DNA of 64,000 nucleotides from Nostoc sp. UHCC 0302 (lineage in GTDB: Bacteria > Cyanobacteriota > Cyanobacteriia > Cyanobacteriales > Nostocaceae), in the NCBI RefSeq assembly GCF_038096175.1, contig NZ_CP151099.1, positions 2,544,501 to 2,608,500 on the forward strand. Reading direction: 5' to 3'. Position numbers and translations under genes: made by a program. Positions 9,523 to 17,629 of this stretch are shown here, one piece after another (position 1 is the first letter of the stretch; each line of letters opens with the position of its first letter). Under the pieces are notes generated by a model, which did no database searches, was not told the origin of the DNA, and saw nothing but the letters and a program-made list of their open reading frames with translations.

Positions 9523-9599
9523 GGGGAATTTAAGCTTGATTTGATTAATGGAGAATTTTAAAGTCTGTACTGTTCTATTTTGAGTTCAGCAAATGCTAA

Positions 9600-10295
9600 C
9601 TAAATTAGGGTGACCTGACCATTATCTAAATCATAATAGCCACCAACAATGACTAGTTTTTTCTCAGCAACCAACTGCGAAAGAAGTGGAGAGGTTTTCA
9701 ACTTTTGTATTTGTGACGCAACATTGGCTTTACAGGCATTTTCTACCTTGTCTCCAGGTTGATTTTTGACTGATTCTATGCCAGGTTTAATAGCAGCCAG
9801 TAAGGTCGCAATTTGACCTGGTACTTGAGCGCCTTTGACTGTGGCTTCTACCGCACCACATCTTTTATGTCCTAGCACCATAATTACTTTTGAACCTAAT
9901 ACTATACTGCCAAATTCCAGACTGCCGGTTTCTTCTGGCGTGGCAATATTGCCAGCCACGCGACATACAAATAAATCCCCAAATCCTTGATCAAAGATAA
10001 TCTCCGAAGGAACCCGTGAATCTGCACAACCGAGAATAGAAGCAAACGGTTTCTGACCTTTAGCAACTTCTATTAACCGTGTAAAAGTTTGATTGGGATT
10101 TTTACGTTGTCTTTTGACAAATCGGTTATTTCCCTCTATAAGTTGTTGCAGTGCTTGCTCAGGAGTCATCTCATCTTTGGCAACTGCTTTTTGCGGAAAA
10201 ACTAACTCAGAGCCTACTCCTACTGCTACTACTCCCGTACCTACTGCTCCTGCGCCTAACTTCAGTAAATTTCTTCTTGAAACAAATTTTTTCAT
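9600..10295 (-). CDS. ecaB: Tat-exported beta-carbonic anhydrase (EcaB-like)
   Basis: A beta-class carbonic anhydrase of 231 residues interconverting CO2 and bicarbonate. The zinc and active-site residues are present: CADSRVP (Cys, Asp-Arg dyad) and GHKRCGAVEA (His, Cys), with the C-terminal VVGGYYDLDNGQVTLI. The N-terminus is a Tat signal peptide (SRRNLLKLGAGAVGTGVVAVGVG then an AKD cleavage region), so the enzyme acts outside the cytoplasm, in the periplasm or thylakoid lumen. It matches what I remember of cyanobacterial EcaB. It lies between ndhF (61 bp upstream) and ndhD (77 bp downstream), all on the same strand, which points to a role in NDH-1-driven CO2 uptake. Confidence 0.93.
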   Translation of the reverse strand: MKKFVSRRNLLKLGAGAVGTGVVAVGVGSELVFPQKAVAKDEMTPEQALQQLIEGNNRFVKRQRKNPNQTFTRLIEVAKGQKPFASILGCADSRVPSEIIFDQGFGDLFVCRVAGNIATPEETGSLEFGSIVLGSKVIMVLGHKRCGAVEATVKGAQVPGQIATLLAAIKPGIESVKNQPGDKVENACKANVASQIQKLKTSPLLSQLVAEKKLVIVGGYYDLDNGQVTLI

Positions 10296-10356
10296 TGTAT
10301 TCTCTTCAGACTTTAAAGATTGACAGACAAATTGTACAATACTGAACTATTAACAA

Positions 10357-12228
10357 TTAACCGAACTGAAACATGAAGGTTAAAAACTGATTTCCCCAAA
10401 ATGGCCAGCTAACAAAAATTCCCAAAACACCAACTCCTAATAGAACTGTGAAAGCATAAAATTGAGCTTGTCCGGAGGTGATGTACTTGAGACTTTCGCC
10501 ACCACCGATAAAAGCCAAACCAACTAAGTTAACAATCCCATCGACTACAAAACGGTCAACCATATCAGCCAATTTAGAAATTAGGTCAACACTCAAAACT
10601 ATGCTCATCCGATAAAGTTTTGGTGTGTAAAAATCGTAGGCAATTAAGTCTTGCACAGGTTGCCAAGGCAGGCGAATAGGTTTTGGAATGATATTGCTCA
10701 GATAAATGACGCTGCTAATGCTGCAACCAAAAATAGTTGACCAAACCAGTAGTAAAGCAACATCTTTATTGAGACTTGCCCAACTCGGTAGAAGTGATAA
10801 GCTTTGCAACACTAAAGGTAGATGCAGAACAATACCAAACAAAATCATCATTGGTACAGCCATAGGAGCGTGAACTTCTGGCGATCGCTCACTCATTTGC
10901 TTGGGTTTACCACCAAAAATCAGACAGAATTCTCTCGTTAAACTGAAGGCTGTCAAAACATTGACTACTATCACCACTCCTACCAGCCAAGGTTTAATTT
11001 CCCAAAGTCCCGAAGCTAATTTCAACAATGCCCAAAAGCTTCCCAAGGGAGGAAAACCAATTAATCCTAGAGTACCGACAATATAAGCTAGTCCCGACAT
11101 CGGACGGCGTGACCACAGTCCACCTAACTGGCTGACGTTTTGGGTGATGCTGTTCCAGATGATTCCACCTGTACTCATGGTTAACAATGCTGCGGCAAGG
11201 GCGTGGGTAAGTACTAACAACAGTGCGGCTTCGTCTTGCTGTGTGCCAACAGCAATAAACACCAAACCCATGTAAGCACTCACTGAATAGGATAAGCAGC
11301 GTTTGATATCAATTTGAGCGATCGCAATTATAGAAGCACCCACTGCCGTTACCGCACCGATAGCTACCATTGCTGAAGAAACTATGGGGGATAGACTCAA
11401 AACAGGTTGCAATTTAATTAGTACCCAAGCACCGCTCGCAACTACTACCGAGTTCCGTAAAATTGTACTGGGAACAGGCCCTTCCATCGCCTCATCCAAC
11501 CAGAGATGCAGAGGAAATTGAGCGCACTTACCCATTGGCCCGGCAACAAGTGCTAAACCAACAAGTGCCAAAAGTGTTGGGTTCACATTGGCAGTAGCCG
11601 CCCAATTAGCTAATTCTGTATAATTCCAGGTTCCAGCTAGAGGCCAGATTGCCAGCACTCCCATCAGTAGGAATAAATCTCCTACCCGCTTAGTTAAGAA
11701 AGCATCTCTAGCACCTGTAACTACCAAAGGCTGACTAAACCACAACCCAACTAACAAGTAGGTTCCTAAAGTCAGCATTTCCAGAATTACATAGCTGAAG
11801 AATAAGTTATTACAAAGGGCTAAGGCACAAAGTCCCGCTTCGAATAAGCCTAATAGAGAATAAAAGCGTCCCCAACCCCAATCCATTTCCATGTAGCCAA
11901 TGGCATAAATCTGCGCCAGCAAATTTAAGCCGGCAATAACCACCATTGCGCCTACACTCACTGCGGAAATTTCTAAATCAATAGAGAGGTTTAAACCAGC
12001 AGTACTCAACCAAGGTATAGATACTTCATAAGGCAGTTGATTCCAGGCAGCTGGAAATGATAAAGCAGCATGGACAAACGCGAAAAATGTCATGACTAAA
12101 TTGACATAACCCGCAGGTCTTGGCCCGGTACGCCGAATAATTCCCGGCGACCAAGGTACGGCTAAAAGCCCACCAATCAAGGCGTAACAAGGCACTAACC
12201 AAACTGTTTCAAGCAAAAATTGAGCCAT
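10357..12228 (-). CDS. ndhF: NDH-1 subunit F, CO2-uptake type (NdhF3/NdhF4)
   Basis: The most distal antiporter-like subunit of NDH-1, 623 residues with about 16 membrane segments. Recognisable parts are SIDLEISAVSVGAMVVIAGL, the GDLFLLMGVLAIWPLAG helix, CAQFPLHLWLDEAMEGPVP and AIAQIDIKRCLSYSVSAYMG. After AMEGP the usual NdhF1 text ISALIHAATMV is replaced by STILRNSVVVASGAW, the pattern I associate with the NdhF3/F4 forms that bind CupA/CupB. It is the first gene of the ndhF-ecaB-ndhD-cup cluster, so the promoter should lie in 12229-12604. Confidence 0.93.
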   Translation of the reverse strand: MAQFLLETVWLVPCYALIGGLLAVPWSPGIIRRTGPRPAGYVNLVMTFFAFVHAALSFPAAWNQLPYEVSIPWLSTAGLNLSIDLEISAVSVGAMVVIAGLNLLAQIYAIGYMEMDWGWGRFYSLLGLFEAGLCALALCNNLFFSYVILEMLTLGTYLLVGLWFSQPLVVTGARDAFLTKRVGDLFLLMGVLAIWPLAGTWNYTELANWAATANVNPTLLALVGLALVAGPMGKCAQFPLHLWLDEAMEGPVPSTILRNSVVVASGAWVLIKLQPVLSLSPIVSSAMVAIGAVTAVGASIIAIAQIDIKRCLSYSVSAYMGLVFIAVGTQQDEAALLLVLTHALAAALLTMSTGGIIWNSITQNVSQLGGLWSRRPMSGLAYIVGTLGLIGFPPLGSFWALLKLASGLWEIKPWLVGVVIVVNVLTAFSLTREFCLIFGGKPKQMSERSPEVHAPMAVPMMILFGIVLHLPLVLQSLSLLPSWASLNKDVALLLVWSTIFGCSISSVIYLSNIIPKPIRLPWQPVQDLIAYDFYTPKLYRMSIVLSVDLISKLADMVDRFVVDGIVNLVGLAFIGGGESLKYITSGQAQFYAFTVLLGVGVLGIFVSWPFWGNQFLTFMFQFG

Positions 12229-12604
12229 TAACTCACCTCAAAAAATTTGCAGCAAAACAAAGCGCAGTTGTAAAAATCAACTGTTCTTTTTAGGTAATGT
12301 TAACTATGGAAACTAAGACAAATTAATTTTTGCTTAATCTTGTTAAAAATAGATTAGCTTTATATGTATCAAAAGAAAACAACTCCAGTTAGATAATTAA
12401 ACGATATTTGCTCTAATAAAATCTTATATGTTTATTCTTAAATGGTAAATATAACTTACAGTCTATGATTATTGTTTAAGTTAACTAATAGTATCTATTG
12501 ATTTAAATATATGGTTCTAAACTAATACACTTGTTGCATATTGCTGGCGCTTATTAGCAAGGAAATGAAACAAAACTTCAACTAAAACGGCTTTAGTATA
12601 TTAT
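12229..12604 (-). promoter_or_regulatory. upstream region of the CO2-uptake cluster
   Basis: 376 bp between the 3' end of topA and the start of ndhF, very AT-rich and without an open frame of interest. It must contain the promoter of the ndhF cluster. I searched by eye for an NdhR/CcmR-type box and did not find a convincing one, so no low-CO2 operator is claimed. Confidence 0.4.
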
Positions 12605-14770
12605 CTAACCATTCAACTCACCGTACTTGGGACTCCACCAACCTTTTTGTGTGCTGAAATAAGCCACATCCTTATGTTTCTGATCTTGGCGAGATTGAGA
12701 ATTAGAACACCGGAGCATGGTTTTACTCTGTTCATCCTTGATATAGCTGTATTCCTCCAAAGGTTTTTTACACACTGGGCAAGAGTAAGAAGTTAATTTT
12801 ACTTGTGGCTTTTCTCGATGCTCACTTGCAGATGCCTTGGTTCGTGGTGCTGACCAAGCCTTATTGTTGTCACTCCAAAACAGTACAACATTTTCACAGC
12901 CGCTTGTGCATTTGAGAAAGTACTTCTTTTTAACTTTGCTGCTCTTAATTTTAGACAGAGCTTGATTGCATTGTGGGCAACGAGTCCTAGAAGTTTCATA
13001 TTTGCGCTCTGTCGTAGCAGATGTATTGGTGTTTGTGCCACTGATTACTACAGTCTTAGCTTTTGCTAACGCTGGCGTAAAGTAATCCTGGTTCCAAGTG
13101 CTGAGGTATTGTTGCCAGCTTTTCTTTCCGAGAGCGATCGCATCTAATGACTCTTCCATTTTCGCGGTAAACTCCGCCTCCAATAAATCTGGTAGTGCCT
13201 TGAGCAAAAAGTCATCTACTTCTAATCCCAAAGCTGTTGGGTGGAGGTTTCCTTTGGTGAGTTCTATGTAACCCCGTTTCTTGAGAGTTGAAACGGTTGG
13301 GGCATAAGTACTGGGGCGACCAATTCCTCTACGTTCCATCAACTGTACTAGTTTCGGTTCACTATAACGTGGAGGTGGCTGAGTCTGTTTCTTTTCATGA
13401 GCCGCATTTTCTAAGTTGAGTACCTGTCCCTGGTGTAAGGTGGGTAAAACTGTATCCTTGCTGAGATTATTCCAGTAACGAGCATAACCGTAGAATTCAA
13501 TTACCTGTCCTGTAGCTTTCCACAACAAATTACCAGACTGAGTAATGACTTGAGTTTTACGTAACACAGCAGCTTTACACTGGGAAGCGATCGCTCGTTT
13601 CCAGATCATTACATACAGGTTAAACTCGTCCTCCGGTAGCTGGGAACGTAATTCAACGCTTGGACGAAATACATCTGTTGGGCGAATCGCTTCGTGTGCT
13701 TCTTGAGCAGTTTTACTACTGCGGTGGCTGGCAACTTTTTGCGGCACATTCTGCGGGTCATTTTGCTCCAACCACTGACGAGCGCTGGTGCAAAACTCTG
13801 GACTCAACATCACTGAGTCGGTTCGCATATATGTAATTAGCCCTGCCTCATACAGCTTCTGTGCAAGTAGCATTGTTTTGTCTGGTGCAAATTTCAGCTT
13901 TGCCCCTGCGGCTTGTTGAAGTGACGAAGTAATAAACGGTGGCGGCGGTTGGCGGTTAACTACTTTTCCTTCTAGCTGGATGACTTGATGCGGATAACGC
14001 CCTGCTTCTTCAACTAATCGTGTTGCTTCAGCTAGAGTTAGAACGCGCTTCGATTCTGGTGTTTCTGGGGTATTGCTACTGACAGCATCATCATGTGCTG
14101 ACGATTCTTGCTGTGTTGATTGTGCAGAAGAGTTAACTGTCCCATTGTAAAAAGCGCGGAATTCTTCCTTGTAATCAACCCAAACATTCCAATAGTCCTG
14201 GGGTACAAAAGCCTGAATTTCTCTCTCTCGGTTGCATATCAGGTGCAAAGTGGCACTTTGGACTCTGCCTACACTCTTAGCACCGTTGTTCAAAGCCCAT
14301 ACTAACGGGCTTCCCTTGTAACCCACTAGTTTGTCTAGGCAATCTCGGCATAGTCCCGCCCCTATCAAGTTTTGGTCAAGTTTTCTGGGGTTAGCGATCG
14401 CACTTTGTACAGCTGATGCTGTAATTTCTGTGTACACTACTCGTTTCGGTTCTCTTAGCCCTAGCACCTCTTTCAAATGCCAAGCGATCGTTTCTCCTTC
14501 ACGGTCTGGGTCAGTTGCTAAAACTACTTCATCCACCTGCTTGACTGCTGCCTTGAGCTTTCCAATCGTTTCTTTCGCCCGTTGGTCACGTGGAATATAA
14601 TTGCAGCGCACACTGCTGCCATCTATAGTAAAGCCGAGCGAATCTTCTCCTTGGTCACTCAGTTCTCGAATGTGACCACAAGAGGCACGTACAATCCAAT
14701 CGTTACCTAAAATCTGACTAAGTTTTTTGACTTTACCGGGAGATTCGACCACCAAAAGGCGTTTTGGCAT
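12605..14770 (-). CDS. topA: type IA DNA topoisomerase with zinc-ribbon tail
   Basis: Relaxes negatively supercoiled DNA through a transient 5'-phosphotyrosine link. The N-terminal TOPRIM domain starts MPKRLLVVESPGKVKKLSQIL and contains ATDPDREGETIAWHL, which has the acidic metal-binding residues. The catalytic tyrosine is in GLITYMRTDS (about residue 316). The later ERRGIGRPSTYAPTVSTLKKRGYI block is diagnostic. Two C-terminal Cys4 zinc elements are seen (CPQCNQAL...CTSGC and CPVCKKPLEE...C). At 721 residues it is shorter than the main cyanobacterial TopA I remember, so it may be a second copy. A divergent gene for a tandem winged-helix protein starts 143 bp away. Confidence 0.93.
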   Translation of the reverse strand: MPKRLLVVESPGKVKKLSQILGNDWIVRASCGHIRELSDQGEDSLGFTIDGSSVRCNYIPRDQRAKETIGKLKAAVKQVDEVVLATDPDREGETIAWHLKEVLGLREPKRVVYTEITASAVQSAIANPRKLDQNLIGAGLCRDCLDKLVGYKGSPLVWALNNGAKSVGRVQSATLHLICNREREIQAFVPQDYWNVWVDYKEEFRAFYNGTVNSSAQSTQQESSAHDDAVSSNTPETPESKRVLTLAEATRLVEEAGRYPHQVIQLEGKVVNRQPPPPFITSSLQQAAGAKLKFAPDKTMLLAQKLYEAGLITYMRTDSVMLSPEFCTSARQWLEQNDPQNVPQKVASHRSSKTAQEAHEAIRPTDVFRPSVELRSQLPEDEFNLYVMIWKRAIASQCKAAVLRKTQVITQSGNLLWKATGQVIEFYGYARYWNNLSKDTVLPTLHQGQVLNLENAAHEKKQTQPPPRYSEPKLVQLMERRGIGRPSTYAPTVSTLKKRGYIELTKGNLHPTALGLEVDDFLLKALPDLLEAEFTAKMEESLDAIALGKKSWQQYLSTWNQDYFTPALAKAKTVVISGTNTNTSATTERKYETSRTRCPQCNQALSKIKSSKVKKKYFLKCTSGCENVVLFWSDNNKAWSAPRTKASASEHREKPQVKLTSYSCPVCKKPLEEYSYIKDEQSKTMLRCSNSQSRQDQKHKDVAYFSTQKGWWSPKYGELNG

Positions 14771-14913
14771 AGCAGCTATTTAGGAATTTCTTAATTTAAT
14801 ATTTTAGTATTAATGTACTACAAAACTGTTCTTAAAATGCTTCGCACTTCACCAATATCAACAACAGATGTAGTATTACATTACCTAAAATTGATCAAGA
14901 TTTAGCTTATTGT

Positions 14914-15918
14914 ATGAATAGTCCCTTCCCCTTAGACCCTCCCCAAAGTGCATTAAAGCCACTGTTAGTATTACGAGATCACTACGCGCCCTTGGTAGAA
15001 CAATACGAAAAACTATATACTCAAGCCAAAGACAATCTCAGCCATATCGAGGCTTTGTTGTCTAGCTGGGATCTAAGTGCTACTAGCAATGCGACTGTAA
15101 CCACAAATAAAACCGAATCAGCACCGGCAGACTCGTTTTTTAGCGTTGACACAATTCCTGAGCAGAATACCAATGTTATAGAGTCTATCTCTCCAGACGC
15201 TATAAATAATCTATTGTTAGATGAAGAATCTGATGCGGTTACAGATACTCCTCCGCTGCCGGAGCCGCCCGCATTGCCGCTCATTGAAACAGTACCTTTA
15301 AACCAACAGCGATCGCTCTACGGGGTAGAAATTCCCATGCTGCCCCAATATCAATCTCTCAGTCGCGCTGAAGCCATCAAAAAAGTGTTACAGGAACATA
15401 TTGGCGCTATCTGTCACATAGATTTCATTGTGAAATTGCTTTACGGAGACTTAGAACCAGATGTGTTTAAACTAGTGAAGAGTAGAGTTCAGTCTTCGCT
15501 AACTCAGGGCAGAGAAAGTAATAAATGGTACAGTATTCCTGATCAGCCTGGCTGTTACACTCTAAATTTAAGTTTGCTAGTCGCAGACAATCACAATGCT
15601 GGATCTTCCATAACCAAAGCCAAAAAGAATAAACAACCATTAACACCTCCAAAACCAAAAGTCATACCGATGCTCAAAGCATTTGAAGGCCAATTTTTAA
15701 TTGATGCCTTATCTACTTTTTTGCAACAAAATGCTCAAAAAGCTTTCCATATCGATGAAATTGTCAACGGAGTTTATGGAAAACTTAATGCGGCTGATTT
15801 TAGAGAGGTAAAAGTCAAGGTACAGAATGAATTATCGCGCGGTTATCGCACAGGAAGATTTTCTAGAGTGCCTGACAAATTCGGATTTTATACTTGGGAC
15901 AAAGAGTTGATCAATTAA
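14914..15918 (+). CDS. protein with two tandem winged-helix-like repeats
   Basis: I do not recognise a named family. Residues 1-60 are predicted helical, residues 60-130 are acidic and low in complexity (linker), and the rest contains two copies of a domain of about 75 residues. Repeat 1 is about 150-230 (AIKKVLQEHIGAICHIDFIV, LYGDLEPDVFKLVKSRVQSS, WYSIPDQPGCYTL). Repeat 2 is about 255-334 (FLQQNAQKAFHIDEIVNGVY, LNAADFREVKVKVQNELSRG, FSRVPDKFGFYTWD). The pattern of helices followed by a short beta wing resembles HARE-HTH or other winged-helix modules, which suggests DNA binding; this is inference. It is divergent from topA and may share regulation with it. Confidence 0.75.
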   Translation: MNSPFPLDPPQSALKPLLVLRDHYAPLVEQYEKLYTQAKDNLSHIEALLSSWDLSATSNATVTTNKTESAPADSFFSVDTIPEQNTNVIESISPDAINNLLLDEESDAVTDTPPLPEPPALPLIETVPLNQQRSLYGVEIPMLPQYQSLSRAEAIKKVLQEHIGAICHIDFIVKLLYGDLEPDVFKLVKSRVQSSLTQGRESNKWYSIPDQPGCYTLNLSLLVADNHNAGSSITKAKKNKQPLTPPKPKVIPMLKAFEGQFLIDALSTFLQQNAQKAFHIDEIVNGVYGKLNAADFREVKVKVQNELSRGYRTGRFSRVPDKFGFYTWDKELIN

Positions 15919-15978
15919 GTAAAAGCGGCTTTCTGCATCAGGTATTAATAAGGCGAAAGCACTCCGGTAGTAATAAAA

Positions 15979-16002
15979 AGCCCCAGCTATTTTGCTGAGG
16001 CT
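15979..16002 (-). terminator. intrinsic terminator of the psb34-like gene
   Basis: Stem AGCCCCAGC/GCTGAGGCT (one mismatch) with a 6-base loop. On the minus strand it is followed by TTTTTATTACT. It lies 46 bases past the minus-strand stop at 16049. The flank on the plus strand is less T-rich, so it serves mainly the minus-strand gene. Confidence 0.65.
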
Positions 16003-16048
16003 AATGGGAAATACCGATGAGAAAAAGCAATGTTGAAATCTAAAAATT

Positions 16049-16219
16049 TTAGCTAACTGCAAAAGCCAGCATTACTACAGCACTCACGAATATGGCTGCT
16101 ACCGCACCTTGTACAACATATCTGCGTTGTTCCCAAATTGCGGGATACTCGGCATAGTATGCTTTTGGTTCAGATGGGTAGTTATTGAGAATGCCGTCTT
16201 CATTAGTTGTGGTGTACAT
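16049..16219 (-). CDS. psb34: Psb34-like photosystem II assembly peptide (ssl1498 family)
   Basis: A 56-residue single-pass membrane peptide. Its N-terminus, MYTTTNEDGILNNYPSEP, fits the ssl1498/Psb34 family pattern (YTTxExGxLNNxxxEP), followed by AEYPAIWEQRRYVVQG and one membrane helix (about residues 37-55). Psb34 was described as a PSII assembly factor that competes with high-light-inducible proteins on CP47-containing intermediates; that is family knowledge recalled from memory. The protein should sit in the thylakoid membrane. A terminator lies just downstream and an HLR1-like site just upstream. Confidence 0.82.
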   Translation of the reverse strand: MYTTTNEDGILNNYPSEPKAYYAEYPAIWEQRRYVVQGAVAAIFVSAVVMLAFAVS

Positions 16220-16235
16220 AGCTTTTAAAAGGGTT

Positions 16236-16251
16236 TGTTAACTTATGTAAA
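16236..16251 (-). promoter_or_regulatory. HLR1-like (RpaB-type) element upstream of psb34
   Basis: Read on the minus strand the sequence is TTTACATAAGTTAACA: two TTnACA hexamers with a 4-base spacer, one base away from the HLR1 pattern (TTTACA-N4-TTTACA) bound by RpaB. It ends about 17 bases before the start codon at 16219. A single near-match in AT-rich DNA is weak evidence. Confidence 0.3.
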
Positions 16252-16458
16252 TAAATTTAACAAAAATATTACAAATAGTCAACAGCACTTGACGTTGAAA
16301 AGCAAATACTATCCATTAGAGTAACTTATCAGCTAATTCACTCATGCAAGGTGTTTGTTTAGTATTTATGTACTATAAAAAACACCTGACTTGATAAATT
16401 CGTTTGGCGTTTTTCAGCAGCATAGAGAAGATAAGCTTTTAAACTGCAAAACCTCAAA

Positions 16459-16661
16459 TACAGCAGAATTCAGAAGCCAGAAGTCATACCAATTTGAAAA
16501 AAGAATGTGACAAATAGACCATCTGTAGAGACGCGATTCATCGCGTCTTCATCCAAAGATGTGTTGCAATCATTAATTGAATTGGTATCAGGAGTAAAAA
16601 AGATTTTGTATATAGCTTTTAAACTTAGACACTGTACTTCATTTACTTGCAAACTGCTGTA
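16459..16661 (+). repeat. TACAGCAG-ended small repeat, copy 3, split by a second element
   Basis: It starts TACAGCAGAATTCAG and ends CTGCTGTA. Its left and right parts match the 6188-6286 copy, but it is split near its left third by the 101-bp element at 16487-16587. Without the insert it would be about 100 bp, the size of the 6188 copy. Confidence 0.75.
16487..16587 (+). repeat. TACCAATT-ended MITE, copy 1 (nested)
   Basis: A 101-bp element with terminal inverted repeats TACCAATT/AATTGGTA and TA at both ends, as expected of Tc1/IS630-type insertion. The interior has a CTGTAGAGACGCGATTCATC segment that forms a GACGCGATTCATCGCGTC hairpin. A nearly identical inverted copy is at 22004-22103. 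Its left end also matches the start of the IS630 remnant at 46171. Confidence 0.85.
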
Positions 16662-16707
16662 TCTTTCAAATACTCACCGTTTGACACCAGTTGCCAGCAG
16701 AAAAACC

Positions 16708-17220
16708 CTAACTCGCTGCATCTAATTCCAGAGTTGCTGGCTGTTCTGGCAAAGCGACAGCATTCAGTTCTTTGATAAAAGCTTCAATCCCTTTACCTGC
16801 TGCGGACTGCTTACCTACTTTCAGTTTAGCAAGGACACTTGAGCGTATTGCTTCATAATCTGGCCGTGATTGCAGCTCAACAGAAGCAACTTCTTCTTTT
16901 GGGGTGTTTATTCCTTGCAATCGGTCATCCACTAAGTCTTTTATCTGAGTAATTGCATCTGTTAGTTCTTGCCTTATCACCTGTTTTATGTCTTCATCAT
17001 TAGACAGTACAGACGAAGTAATAGCTTTCATCTCTTGTCTAACTATCTCCTTAATATCTTCAGCCGTAGATAACTTTGGTGTAGTTTTAGACTGACCCAG
17101 AATTCCCTTGAGCAATCTGGTCGCCGTTTTATTTAAGGACTCATTTTCTGAAATTTGCATTACTGACAAAGCTTTTATTTCAGCATCACTTAGCTGAATT
17201 GAAATTGTCATACCAGCCAT
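16708..17220 (-). CDS. hypothetical protein, possible N-terminal ribbon-helix-helix
   Basis: A 170-residue protein I cannot name. The N-terminal 45 residues (MTISIQLSDAEIKALSVMQI then NESLNKTATRLLKGIL) have the beta-strand plus two-helix pattern of a CopG-like ribbon-helix-helix domain. The middle (about 50-100) contains two similar segments, EDIKEIVRQEMKAITSSVLS and EDIKQVIRQELTDAITQIKD, likely a coiled coil. The C-terminus includes RPDYEAIRSSVLAKLKVGKQ. It may be a DNA-binding or plasmid-maintenance-like protein. Two TTGTATACAGT direct repeats upstream could be its operator. Confidence 0.6.
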   Translation of the reverse strand: MAGMTISIQLSDAEIKALSVMQISENESLNKTATRLLKGILGQSKTTPKLSTAEDIKEIVRQEMKAITSSVLSNDEDIKQVIRQELTDAITQIKDLVDDRLQGINTPKEEVASVELQSRPDYEAIRSSVLAKLKVGKQSAAGKGIEAFIKELNAVALPEQPATLELDAAS

Positions 17221-17629
17221 ACTCTAAACTCCTGTAAACATTTATCTCTAACTGACCGATTTTCTGCTACTAACATTTGTATACAGTTTATTTGACAATA
17301 TGCTTGCTTGTATACAGTCTTTATAGACAAGTTATTTACTAGCCCAATTACCAAAACGTCCTTATCTAAACAATTTTTGTCTCACATTAGTTAATCTAGT
17401 CTCTAATCAACTAAGTTGCAATTACTTCAATTGTAACGTACCCTTACCAGACATCTATACTTAAAATGACGGATCAGTATCTAACTGAGATAATTACTGC
17501 ATTTTCACTTCAAAAGCTCAAATTATGAGCAGGAAAATAATCTTGATCAAAAACTTTATCTCTTAAGCTATAGAAAGCAATACGCTAACGTATTTATGTT
17601 GGAAATAGTAGTACTAAAATTGAGAACCT
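17221..17629. promoter_or_regulatory. intergenic region with paired TTGTATACAGT sites
   Basis: 409 bp without a gene. Two identical 11-mers, TTGTATACAGT, lie at 17278-17288 and 17308-17318. Their starts are 30 bp apart (about three helical turns) and the first is 58 bp from the start of the minus-strand gene at 17220. Each contains the palindrome GTATAC. The arrangement suggests a two-site operator. Confidence 0.4.
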
